DNA of 11,282 nucleotides from an uncultured Methanomassiliicoccales archaeon (GTDB lineage: Archaea; Thermoplasmatota; Thermoplasmata; SG8-5). This document shows, piece by piece, positions 1 to 8,472 of the stretch (positions are counted from its first letter, which is position 1; every line of letters starts with the position of its first letter). Location: positions 1-11,282 of the forward strand of contig CALKWP010000005.1 in the NCBI GenBank assembly GCA_938004075.1. The letters are read 5' to 3'. The notes under the pieces were generated by a model that saw only the letters and a list, made by a program, of their open reading frames with translations, was not told the DNA's origin and ran no database searches. The position numbers and the translations under genes were made by a program.

Positions 1-51
1 ATACGAGATGGTGAGTCGTGACTGGAGTTCAGACGTGTGCTCTTCCGATCT
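1..51 (+). other. Illumina TruSeq P7/index adapter remnant (artefact)
   Basis: Bases 1-9 are the end of the P7 flow-cell oligo (ATACGAGAT). Bases 10-17 fit an 8-base index (GGTGAGTC). Bases 18-51 match the TruSeq index-side adapter, starting GTGACTGGAGTTC and ending CTTCCGATCT. The order and spacing are those of the commercial oligo, so this is untrimmed adapter read-through assembled onto a contig end. It happens to be open in the frame of the downstream gene. It therefore adds a false N-terminus containing DWSSDVCSSDL, a peptide I recognise as a recurring adapter translation in protein databases. Genomic sequence begins at base 52. Confidence 0.98.
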
Positions 52-52
52 G

Positions 53-3000
53 TTCACCTGCGCTCCCGGCGGTTCCGTGATAGTCCCATACATGATAAGC
101 AATGGCGGAACCTCGAATGACACCTACAACCTGGCAGCAACCCTGCCCGCTGGTTTCACATTGCTTTCCTGCACGCCGGCAAACCCGGCTAATGTCCCGG
201 CAGCCGAGAGGATTCGGGGATACGCCACTATAGGAGTCACCCCCGCGGTCGTAGCCGGATCCTACACTCTAACAATTAAAGCCACGTCAGTCAACGATGC
301 CACAGCGCCCATCGCCCAATCGCAAACCAAGTTCCAGATAGACGTCCAGACTGTGGAGACGCCACCCATCTTCAAAATTGCGGACTCGCAGATGCACGAG
401 GACGCTCCTTCTATGGTATCGTGGAGTTTGGGAGGTCTGGATTACATTGCCTGCGCCTACAGAAAGGAAGAGAGATACGGCCAGCGGGTTTATTTCACGC
501 TATCATCCGATGGCGGCGTGACATGGAGCGCTCCGATTCCCGTGAGCCAGCCATCGTGGAACCCGGGCTTCGTGGGGATAACCAGGGCCAACTCGGGGCC
601 ATATGTTGGAAGGCTCATGATTGCCTACAATGCCTGGAACCCTGATGGATACGGCGGCTCGATCGGTGATACCAGGTGCGGGTATATCAAGGTGAATTAT
701 GCCGATTATCCATATACGGCATGGACCGAGAAAAATGCCTTCTCCCTGGGTGAGGGCGTCAGCAGCGGCAACACCTACAGGACGGTCAATCTCAATTTCG
801 TGCCCAGCGTGAACCAGTTCTATCTGACAGTGGAAAATTTCGGGTACACAGATACTTTCTCGTATTCCACCAACGCCCTCGCCTGCATCGGAAAGGCATC
901 CACTGACGGCGGCGCAACATGGGGCGCATGGACCCGAATAGACCCGGCTTTCGTGGGCGTGTACACCTTCTTCCCGAGCACGGACATCGACGCACTGGGC
1001 AATATGTTCCTTTACTATTACAGCCGGGACAGCTCTGACGTTGCCCAGGACAGGGATTTAACTTACCAGTACTACAATGGCGCCTGGAGTGCCATGCGGT
1101 ATGCCTGGGATTCAGCGGACAACCTAATGTTCCCGGCGGCCACGTTCGCGCCGCAGGGCGTGAATGGCAACAGGGCTTATGCCGCCATGCTTAAAGGCGC
1201 CAACACCGACGGCGACAGGTCGCTTTATCTGGCGTGGACCGATAACCCGAACGGCAACCCGCCGACCTGGGTCACCAACAAAGGGCCGTTCGGCCCGGTG
1301 CTCAGCGATCAGGACTACGGCAACAGGTTCCTGGTCGATGGCGAATACACGGACGAGGGCTATGTCTGGTGGACCGCGATGAGGCATTTCAACTATGATC
1401 CTTATGCGCAGCCCAATGTCTTCACAGTCCGGGATAATGACTATGCCGCAGCTCCAACGTCGACAATAGATTATATCACTCTCAACAGTTACCAGAAGAG
1501 CAAGCAGCGCACGACTGACATCACCGAGGGCGTAGGGAAACTGCTGGTCGCGTGGAACCAGATGACCAGGGAAGCTGACACTGACATTTATTGCGCGCTA
1601 ATGTCCAATGCCTGGCAGTCCGCCACCGACACTCTCGGCCCGGTCATAGAGGATGTTGCCACGGATTACAGTGTATGCGCCCCCGGGACGCTGTTGAACC
1701 TTGCAGCAAATATCAATGACTGGCCCACCGGAGGAAACAACATTCTGAATGCGCAGTATTCAGTCGATTACGGTGCCACCACAGTGCAGATGTGGGAGTC
1801 CGACGGCACATTCGACACGCCTGCCGAGGCCGCTTACGCCCCAACGCAGGTGGACACAACCGGCTGGACCGGCGGCTGGCATTCCATCTGGGTTAGGGGG
1901 CAGGACAGCCAGGGCAACTGGGGGGAATGGGCTGAAACACTTGTTCTCATAACAGGGCCGAGTGCTCCGGAGCCGCCGACCGACCCGGACCCGGCGGACG
2001 GTGCAACGAATGTTCCGCTGAGCCAGCAGTTCAGCGTCTATTATGATGATTACGAGGACAACACTGGAACCGTGCGCTTCTACTGGGCGAACGGCACTCT
2101 CTTCGGAACTGTGTTCGGCGCCATCAGCAAGAATTACATTGCCACGGATTTCATTGCATTGGCATCCGACACGGCATATCAATGGTACGTGACAGCGACG
2201 GATGCGACCGGGACCACGAGGGGCCCGTCCGTCGGTTACTGGTCATTCACAACGGTTGATGTGACTCCTCCCGCCCCGCCGACCGGTCTTACAGTCAGCT
2301 ACTTCGGCCCAACGTCGATCCCCACAACAGAGTCAAGATATCTGCGTTCGGACAATGTGCTCGGAACAACTCAATCTACCACGGTGATTGGCAGCCCATC
2401 GCTTGGCAACAATGTCAATATCTACGGGGGAATCCGCGTCTGGAAAGTGAATAGCATCGGAACGGAGACCGAAATAACATCTGGAACTGCTGTCGCGCAA
2501 GTAAGCCGTACAGCTATCGGTTCGGGCCTTCTCACAAACACCTGGGCATGCCCAGGCGCGACTATTGAGCCATCCGATTCAATACTCGTCCGCGTGTACC
2601 AGGCGACTACAGCCAACCCGACCATCCTCGCCGGGACATGGTCGACAGGGCCGCTGGGCGCGACCCAGCTGGATGCCGGCATTTGGTCTGTGACGCTATG
2701 GCTGACAAGGGGCGGCACGGTGACCGCGAGCCGGATATACTGGGGCACCAACACATACAACAGCAATATCGCGGGCTTCAAATGGAGCGTCGGATGCTCG
2801 CCAACCGATCACAACACTCTGAGCTGGACCAAGTCCGCAGACGACGGTGCGGGCGCCAACGATGTGGTGTGTTACAACATCTACCGTGCAGACAATCCTG
2901 CTGGACCATGGACCCCATCGAATTTGCTGGCGGTGGTGCCTTTGGGCACTGAGACATATTGCGACTTGTATGCCGGAATGGCAGACGGGACCCTCTGGTG

Positions 3001-6000
3001 GTATGTTGTCAGGGCGAATGATACTAGCGGCAATGAGGAAATGAATGAGGATGCTGTTCCTGAGAGCCTGCCAGGGTCTCCTTACAACATTGACTTGAGT
3101 GGCAAGGCTGTGGGTACCTGGGCGTTCCTTTCATTCCCGATAGAAGTCCCTTCTGGACACATCGAGTTCATCCTGAGCGACACTGCCTGGGGCGACGGGC
3201 AAACGGATTGGGACGTGGCCAAGGCCTGGGACAACGTGAACAAGAGGTGGCTCAGCTATCGGAAGGGCGGGACTGCGAACACCCTCGCGTATCTTGACAA
3301 TACGATGGGTTTCTGGCTGCACCTCACTGCGAACGGCGGGGACCAGATGCTCACCATAAGCCCGGGCGGGGTGCCAGCCGGACTCGTGGAAATGCCGCTG
3401 AATGCTGGATGGAACATGGTGGGATACCCGTCGCTGACAGAACGCACAGTGGGAACCGCATTGTGGGGCACGACCGCGGACCGGGTAGAGGTTTTCGATG
3501 CGGAATCGCCTTTCATCAAAGAGGTCGGCTCGACCTACATGATGACGCCGGACCAGGGCTACTGGGTGCGGGTGACGAGCGACTCCGTCTGGAGGATAGA
3601 TGATACTCCTCCCGCGCCATATCTCGATATCGTCAAGACCGCGCCTGCAACGGTCCATCCCGGGGATATTTTCAACTACACGATTGAAATCACTAACATC
3701 GGTACAGTGACTGCTTACAATGTCACGGTTACGGACACTTACCCGACAGACATTAGCTTTGATTGGTCGGTACCATTTCCTGACATGGGGGACAATGTAT
3801 GGTTCATTCCCCAGATTGCGCCTGCCCAGGTTTATTACATCAATATAACCGTGTCTCTGTTCTCCGGCGCGGGAAATGGTTTTCTGGTCAATCTTGCCAC
3901 GGCAGATTACGAGGACGTGGGCGGGAACCCGCAGGCTACTGTTTCGGATACCGCAATAACTGCTATTGTCAATCCCTTCATGCAGCTAACGAAATTGGCA
4001 CCCGCCATGGCAAACCCGGGTGAGACGATAACATACACGCTCTCATACCAGAACACTGGCACGGACACAGCTTATTGGGTTTCAATCACTGAGATATATC
4101 CGCCCGATGTCACTTTTGTTTCATCTGTTCCATTCCCAGCTTTCGGCACCAATGTCTGGGACTTGGGAAGCGTCCCTCCTGGCGGAACAGGGATGATAAC
4201 AATCACAGTGGAGATATCCCCGGCTGCGGTAGGGATGATCACGAACTTCGCTTATCTGGATTACTGGAACCTCGTTGGACACGGATGGAGGACCTGGGCC
4301 AATGCCACAACCCTTCTCTCGCTTTCTTCAGGACCTGTTCAGAATATCGATACCGGCGAGTACTTCAGCGCAATACAGACAGCAATAGATGATTCGGAAA
4401 CGCTTGCAGGCCACACGATCCAGGTTGATGCCGGAGTCTATCAGGAGAATCTGGTGGTGCACAAGTCCCTCTCTATAATTGGTGCAGGTGCCAATATCAC
4501 ATTCATACAGGGCGGCAACGGTACTGCCGATGGCGTTCGCATCACGGCAGACAACGTCACTCTGGCCGGGTTCAGAGTGCAGGGTTTCGATTCGGTAGCG
4601 GGGCAGGCAGGCGTCCGCCTAATGGCCAATGGCGCCGACACACATGATAACATAATCACTGGCAATTCGGAAGGCATTGCACTCTTTGGTAGCGTGCGCA
4701 ATATCGCGGCAGATTTGAATTCAGGAGCCAAGAGCGCATCATCGGGATGCTATGAGATTGAGACGAACGCCGATAACCTGGCCATACCCTCCGGGAACCT
4801 GGCACTTGGCAACATGTACAGTGACCGTTTCACCTACCCAGATGCCGATGCGATCACATGGAAATGGGCCAGGGACTACCCGGACAATTCTACACTTGCG
4901 ACCGTGACCTCCGCAGACATAACCGCAGGCGCGCTTCACCTTTACGCCAACACGCCCAGCGGCGGTACCAGGGGCGGGTCCAAAGCCAATCTTAGAGGGC
5001 AGGTCAATGGCAGCTTTGACATACGGGTCCGGGTACGGGCTTCAGGCATCAACCAGAACGAGTATGTCGGCATGAATTTGTTCCAGACAAGCTCGAACTA
5101 TGCCATGTGGAATTTCGGCTGGGACACGTCACTATATCTGAGAGCCGAGATACTTGTGAACAGCGTTTACACTTCCACTGAGATCAGACCTGGCTCGGAT
5201 GTGGATTTCCTCATACGGATAACCAGGGATTCCAACAATATCAAGATGTACTATAAAGCCGACCAGACATCGGACATAACTCTGGACACCGGTTGGACAC
5301 TGCTGCATCAGGCCGCGGTTGGGACAGCTAATGGCCCCATGTGGGCGCTTCTTCATACCTGGACCTCTCAGTTCCTTCCCAGCACGATCGAGGGGTATTT
5401 CTACAATTTCTATGTCAAGCAGGGCAACATCAACAATGCACACAGGATATCTGGCGCATGGACCGGCCAGCAGAATTCCCTGCTACCAGGAGATTCCATC
5501 GAACGCATCGAGGTGGATTACCAGGGCGCTGGCAATGCATCATGGATTGATAGCGTGGAGATACTTGCCAACGGTACTCCCGTGGCAAATTACGATACCG
5601 ACATAACCAGCGGAACAAGCATCACGATTGAAGAAGCGGACCTCACCAATGGATCTTTCACTGGCATACAGGGTGCGTTCCAGATGCGGGTAAAACTCGC
5701 AGGGAACAGCCAGGGCTCGGTTGTGGTGAACAGCATAAAAGTTCTCATGATTTCCGGCACCGGCAATCGGGTGATGGACAACATGATTTCGGGCAATGCG
5801 CTCGGTCTGAACGTATCCATGGGCTCGGGCAACATGATACGGGGCAACAACATCATGGGCAATGGTGTCCAGGCATTGGACCTTATCGGCTCATGCTCAT
5901 GGGATGACGGCTATCCGGCCGGCGGCAACCTGTGGAGCGACTACAACGGCACTGACTTTTACAGTGGCCCGGGTCAGGACATACTTGGCCCTGATGGGAT

Positions 6001-7909
6001 TGGGGACGCGCCGCATATATTCTACGACAATCGGGATAACTACCCGCTCATTGCCAACTTCACAATTCCGGGCAGGGTGTGGAACATGAATTCCGGCGAG
6101 TACTTTGACGACATCCAGGCTGCGATAGACGATGCCGATACAGTGGCAGGCCATACGGTCATCGCTTTTGCCGGGACCTATTATGAGCATGTGGTCATAA
6201 GCAAGGCCATACGGCTGGTGGGCGAGGACAGGCACACCACCATCATCTGCGCCAACAACTCCACGGACGTTGTGCGCATCACCGTTTCCGGGGTTGAGCT
6301 CACTGGTTTCACTCTGTCGGATGCCGGCGAGAACGAGGGCGGCAAGGATGCGGCTGTGGAGGTCTACCATGTCAAGAACTGCTACATACACGACAACATC
6401 ATGGAGCATTCCCTCATCGGGGTATGGCTGAAATCCATAAGCGTGGCCGATGACCTTCATGCCGTTGAGGACAACATATTCCGGTGGAACCGGTACGGTG
6501 TGTATGCCGAGGGCTCCAAAGGCAACACCATCCGCTACAATGAGATATTCAATCAATCCAGGGGTATTTACCTTTCTGCCAGCGGGAACCAGGTCCTGAA
6601 CAACACAGTCATTGGATGCGATTTCGGCATCCTGATGGTCGGAGGCGGCAGCTCCACAATTTACGGTAATACGTTCGATACCAATTGGTACAGCGTTTAC
6701 ATCGACAGCGGCACGGGCAACAAGTTCTATCAAAATGCCTTCCTGAACAGCGTGGAACATGTGTATGCCAGCACTTTCAACATATGGCATGACGGGTATC
6801 CCTCCGGCGGCAATTTCTGGGACAATTACCCTGGCATTGACCAGTTCAGCGGGCCGGGGCAGGACATTCCCGGGCCTGACGGGATGGGCGACACACCTTT
6901 CCTGATCTACACCGGATACTATGACAGCTACCCGCTCATGCACATGCCGGGCCAGGAGCCTCCGCCGGCACCAATCGTGATAGTCTCCAAAATTGCGGAT
7001 AGAACATCAGCCATGCCAAGAGAACATATCACTTACACGGTCTTCTTCAACAACACAGGAAGCGCAAATGCCAGCATCACCATCACGGACACGATGCCGT
7101 TGAACGTGACCTTCGTCTCGGCCAGCATTCCTCCGCAGATGATATCCGGCAGGGATATGATGTGGAACTTCACCGGCATTGCTCCGGGAACGCATTCGTT
7201 GAACATCACGGTCCTGGTGGACCTGGGCGTGCAGAAGGGCACGATGCTTTCCAACATGGCGGTCTGCCAGTTCTCCCCTTCCGGCTTCCAGACACGGGAC
7301 TGGGCCAATGTCACCGCCAACTGGTTCCAGAATCCATATGTCATTTACGGATATGTGCGGGACAATTTCGGACTGCCTGTGAACGGCGCCACTGTGCATG
7401 TGGTCAATAACATCACAGGGGAAAACCTCCAGGTCGTCACCAATCTCATGGGCCAGTACTCGACGGACCTGGCAAATCTGCCGAGCGGGTACATGGACGG
7501 GGACCTCATCCAGCTGAGCACCACGAATCCCGCGGGCGGGTACAACAGCACAGTGGTGAACACCACGCTGTTCGGCGGGCAGGTGGACATCGCGGTGGTG
7601 GTCGCGGACACCACCGCTCCCTACCATTCAAATGAGAGCCCGGCACCGGGTGGAACATCAGGCAACAGCACCCCAGTGATATCGGTGGATGTGACAGACC
7701 TTCAGACCGGCGTGGACGCATCGACCATCCGGCTCTATATCCAGGGGTTCAGCGTCATGTACGAGCTGGATGCCATTAGCGGCGGTTACCGTGTATCATA
7801 CTGGCATGAGGCTGGATTCACTTCCGGGACGGTGGTCAGCTGCAGGATTGTGGCCCGGGACTTCTCCGGCAACCTGCTGGACTTCGCCTGGCAATTCACA
7901 GTCCCCTGA
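53..7909 (+). CDS. Giant multidomain extracellular protein: Asp-box propeller, Fn3/Ig, DUF11, NosD beta-helices (5' truncated)
   Basis: Probable secreted surface or adhesin/glycan-interacting protein; its substrate is unknown. The frame is open from base 8, but residues 1-14 are adapter-derived, so the true start and signal peptide are missing. Residues below count from base 8. Modules in order: NEW3/CARDB-like Ig about 16-115; sialidase-like propeller about 120-535 with Asp boxes at 166-173 (SSDGGVTW) and 298-305 (STDGGATW); Ig-like 544-650; Fn3-like 655-750; beta-rich module 760-928; Fn3-like 936-1020; a module with paired GFWL/GYWV motifs 1030-1198; DUF11 1204-1323, 1323-1438 and 2322-2440; NosD-type beta-helices 1445-2018 and 2025-2315; a carboxypeptidase-regulatory-like fold 2441-2533; terminal Ig-like 2534-2633. 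The product ends WQFTVP with no transmembrane segment, PGF-CTERM or sortase motif. N-glycosylation sequons are dense in the C-terminal part. Domain names come from pattern recognition; the borders are approximate. Confidence 0.9.
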   Translation, partial: FTCAPGGSVIVPYMISNGGTSNDTYNLAATLPAGFTLLSCTPANPANVPAAERIRGYATIGVTPAVVAGSYTLTIKATSVNDATAPIAQSQTKFQIDVQTVETPPIFKIADSQMHEDAPSMVSWSLGGLDYIACAYRKEERYGQRVYFTLSSDGGVTWSAPIPVSQPSWNPGFVGITRANSGPYVGRLMIAYNAWNPDGYGGSIGDTRCGYIKVNYADYPYTAWTEKNAFSLGEGVSSGNTYRTVNLNFVPSVNQFYLTVENFGYTDTFSYSTNALACIGKASTDGGATWGAWTRIDPAFVGVYTFFPSTDIDALGNMFLYYYSRDSSDVAQDRDLTYQYYNGAWSAMRYAWDSADNLMFPAATFAPQGVNGNRAYAAMLKGANTDGDRSLYLAWTDNPNGNPPTWVTNKGPFGPVLSDQDYGNRFLVDGEYTDEGYVWWTAMRHFNYDPYAQPNVFTVRDNDYAAAPTSTIDYITLNSYQKSKQRTTDITEGVGKLLVAWNQMTREADTDIYCALMSNAWQSATDTLGPVIEDVATDYSVCAPGTLLNLAANINDWPTGGNNILNAQYSVDYGATTVQMWESDGTFDTPAEAAYAPTQVDTTGWTGGWHSIWVRGQDSQGNWGEWAETLVLITGPSAPEPPTDPDPADGATNVPLSQQFSVYYDDYEDNTGTVRFYWANGTLFGTVFGAISKNYIATDFIALASDTAYQWYVTATDATGTTRGPSVGYWSFTTVDVTPPAPPTGLTVSYFGPTSIPTTESRYLRSDNVLGTTQSTTVIGSPSLGNNVNIYGGIRVWKVNSIGTETEITSGTAVAQVSRTAIGSGLLTNTWACPGATIEPSDSILVRVYQATTANPTILAGTWSTGPLGATQLDAGIWSVTLWLTRGGTVTASRIYWGTNTYNSNIAGFKWSVGCSPTDHNTLSWTKSADDGAGANDVVCYNIYRADNPAGPWTPSNLLAVVPLGTETYCDLYAGMADGTLWWYVVRANDTSGNEEMNEDAVPESLPGSPYNIDLSGKAVGTWAFLSFPIEVPSGHIEFILSDTAWGDGQTDWDVAKAWDNVNKRWLSYRKGGTANTLAYLDNTMGFWLHLTANGGDQMLTISPGGVPAGLVEMPLNAGWNMVGYPSLTERTVGTALWGTTADRVEVFDAESPFIKEVGSTYMMTPDQGYWVRVTSDSVWRIDDTPPAPYLDIVKTAPATVHPGDIFNYTIEITNIGTVTAYNVTVTDTYPTDISFDWSVPFPDMGDNVWFIPQIAPAQVYYINITVSLFSGAGNGFLVNLATADYEDVGGNPQATVSDTAITAIVNPFMQLTKLAPAMANPGETITYTLSYQNTGTDTAYWVSITEIYPPDVTFVSSVPFPAFGTNVWDLGSVPPGGTGMITITVEISPAAVGMITNFAYLDYWNLVGHGWRTWANATTLLSLSSGPVQNIDTGEYFSAIQTAIDDSETLAGHTIQVDAGVYQENLVVHKSLSIIGAGANITFIQGGNGTADGVRITADNVTLAGFRVQGFDSVAGQAGVRLMANGADTHDNIITGNSEGIALFGSVRNIAADLNSGAKSASSGCYEIETNADNLAIPSGNLALGNMYSDRFTYPDADAITWKWARDYPDNSTLATVTSADITAGALHLYANTPSGGTRGGSKANLRGQVNGSFDIRVRVRASGINQNEYVGMNLFQTSSNYAMWNFGWDTSLYLRAEILVNSVYTSTEIRPGSDVDFLIRITRDSNNIKMYYKADQTSDITLDTGWTLLHQAAVGTANGPMWALLHTWTSQFLPSTIEGYFYNFYVKQGNINNAHRISGAWTGQQNSLLPGDSIERIEVDYQGAGNASWIDSVEILANGTPVANYDTDITSGTSITIEEADLTNGSFTGIQGAFQMRVKLAGNSQGSVVVNSIKVLMISGTGNRVMDNMISGNALGLNVSMGSGNMIRGNNIMGNGVQALDLIGSCSWDDGYPAGGNLWSDYNGTDFYSGPGQDILGPDGIGDAPHIFYDNRDNYPLIANFTIPGRVWNMNSGEYFDDIQAAIDDADTVAGHTVIAFAGTYYEHVVISKAIRLVGEDRHTTIICANNSTDVVRITVSGVELTGFTLSDAGENEGGKDAAVEVYHVKNCYIHDNIMEHSLIGVWLKSISVADDLHAVEDNIFRWNRYGVYAEGSKGNTIRYNEIFNQSRGIYLSASGNQVLNNTVIGCDFGILMVGGGSSTIYGNTFDTNWYSVYIDSGTGNKFYQNAFLNSVEHVYASTFNIWHDGYPSGGNFWDNYPGIDQFSGPGQDIPGPDGMGDTPFLIYTGYYDSYPLMHMPGQEPPPAPIVIVSKIADRTSAMPREHITYTVFFNNTGSANASITITDTMPLNVTFVSASIPPQMISGRDMMWNFTGIAPGTHSLNITVLVDLGVQKGTMLSNMAVCQFSPSGFQTRDWANVTANWFQNPYVIYGYVRDNFGLPVNGATVHVVNNITGENLQVVTNLMGQYSTDLANLPSGYMDGDLIQLSTTNPAGGYNSTVVNTTLFGGQVDIAVVVADTTAPYHSNESPAPGGTSGNSTPVISVDVTDLQTGVDASTIRLYIQGFSVMYELDAISGGYRVSYWHEAGFTSGTVVSCRIVARDFSGNLLDFAWQFTVP
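4343..6060 (+). repeat. NosD-type beta-helix repeat, copy A (interrupted)
   Basis: This is a protein-level repeat within the giant gene. It opens with GEYFSAIQTAID (Gly at residue 1450), then PbH1-like coils such as DNIITGNSEGIALF. It closes with the NosD-style tail WDDGYPAGGNLW (Trp 1965), GPGQDILGPDGIGD and DNYPL. The distance from the GEYF glycine to the tail tryptophan is 515 residues, against 230 in copy B. The excess is the inserted block described separately. Confidence 0.8.
4715..5755 (+). other. Lectin/CBM-like block inserted in beta-helix copy A
   Basis: Residues of roughly 1570-1916 interrupt the beta-helix. The first part (about 1590-1805) contains SDRFTYPDADAITWKW, alternating beta-strand patterns and DTGWTLLHQAA, which resembles ConA-like lectin/glucanase (DUF1349 or laminin-G type) modules. 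The second part (about 1808-1916) is another beta-sandwich, with a strand pattern like a carbohydrate-binding or Ig module (SIERIEVDYQGAG). Beta-helix coils resume at about residue 1917 with GNRVMDNMISGN. The fold assignment is inferred from pattern only. Confidence 0.55.
6074..6950 (+). repeat. NosD-type beta-helix repeat, copy B (uninterrupted)
   Basis: Second protein-level copy of the module. It begins GEYFDDIQAAID (Gly 2030) and runs through successive parallel beta-helix coils (GNTIRYNEIFNQSRGIYL, GNQVLNNTVIGCDFGILM, SSTIYGNTFDTNWYSVYI). It ends with WHDGYPSGGNFW (Trp 2260), GPGQDIPGPDGMGD and DSYPL. The tail matches copy A closely, which supports duplication of the whole module followed by insertion in copy A. 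Confidence 0.8.
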
Positions 7910-8425
7910 TGGGGGCTGGCAGAACCATTCCATCGTCGTCTGGTCCGGGTGCATCACGAAATAGCGCCTGGGCTTCGGCGACCCCCGCATCCCCCGGATG
8001 ACGCCCAACCGGTCCCTCTTTTTCGGGTAGAGGTATTCCGGCCTCTTGATGACCTCCATCTTTTCCAGATCTATGAACCCGAGCTCATGGATGTCGAATG
8101 TTCTGGGCGAAAACCTCCTGGCGGCAATGTAGACGTACTGGCATCCCTTCCTGTACGTCTTGAGGTACTGGTAGCACATCTTCGGCGTCACTCGGGCCTT
8201 CCAGTCCTTCACCTCGATGCCGATGAGGTACTCGACCCCGTTCTTCTTGAACACGGCCAGTATGTCCCCGTACTTGCACCTGCCGTCCCAGTCCCTGCGG
8301 AACCTCCGCGCAAGGGGAGACTCCGTGTCATGCAGGACGCATTCCCCGTGCTCCTTCAGGGCATCCAGTATCAGGTGCTCGTTGACCGTGATGCCGCCAT
8401 AATAGAACCTCGTGGACTTCTCCAT
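7796..8425 (-). CDS. PD-(D/E)XK superfamily nuclease-like protein
   Basis: A 209-residue protein with the core pattern of restriction-endonuclease-like nucleases: Glu16 in an N-terminal helix (NEHLILDALKEHG), Asp54 in YGDILAVF, and Glu71-x-Lys73 in LIGIEVKDW. A helix with YQYLKTY and a strand QYVYIAARRF follow, as in RecB-like and Hjc-like folds. By family knowledge the acidic residues and Lys would bind metal and cleave DNA; specificity cannot be read from sequence. The start is the first Met and is supported by a TATA box 27 bases upstream, which implies a leaderless mRNA. The last 38 codons (including stop) lie antisense to the end of the giant surface-protein gene and are Pro/Gly-rich, so the C-terminus may be a run-on extension. 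The gene is divergent from the RecA-like/polymerase cassette, so co-regulation is possible. I do not recognise a named family. Confidence 0.8.
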   Translation of the reverse strand: MEKSTRFYYGGITVNEHLILDALKEHGECVLHDTESPLARRFRRDWDGRCKYGDILAVFKKNGVEYLIGIEVKDWKARVTPKMCYQYLKTYRKGCQYVYIAARRFSPRTFDIHELGFIDLEKMEVIKRPEYLYPKKRDRLGVIRGMRGSPKPRRYFVMHPDQTTMEWFCQPPSGDCELPGEVQQVAGEVPGHNPAADHRPGSESSLMPV

Positions 8426-8447
8426 GCTTGATTAATCGCCATTTGAA

Positions 8448-8456
8448 TATTTATAA
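8448..8456 (-). promoter_or_regulatory. TATA box for the nuclease gene
   Basis: Read on the minus strand this is TTATAAATA, a good archaeal TATA element. Its centre is 27 bases from the A of the start codon at 8425. Archaeal transcription usually starts about 25-27 bases downstream of the TATA centre, so the transcript should begin at or next to the ATG. No Shine-Dalgarno sequence is present, which fits leaderless translation. Confidence 0.7.
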
Positions 8457-8472
8457 TTCAAGTGCGGGTCAG

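Noticed and set aside
5897..6943. 348-codon open frame on the minus strand
   Set aside because: It lies wholly antisense to the second beta-helix of the giant protein. Its translation has no recognisable motif, and the plus strand encodes a clear repeat family, so it is a high-GC shadow.
7007..7627. 206-codon minus-strand open frame
   Set aside because: Antisense to a DUF11 repeat and the following module. The His/Arg/Val-rich translation without domain features is typical of antisense frames.
7904..7915. CCCC-TGAT-GGGG mini-hairpin at the end of the giant gene as a terminator
   Set aside because: Only four base pairs, no T-run follows, and the bases are also coding for the opposite gene.
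8019..8023. T5 run downstream of the giant gene as an archaeal terminator
   Set aside because: Short, and explained by lysine codons of the minus-strand nuclease gene.
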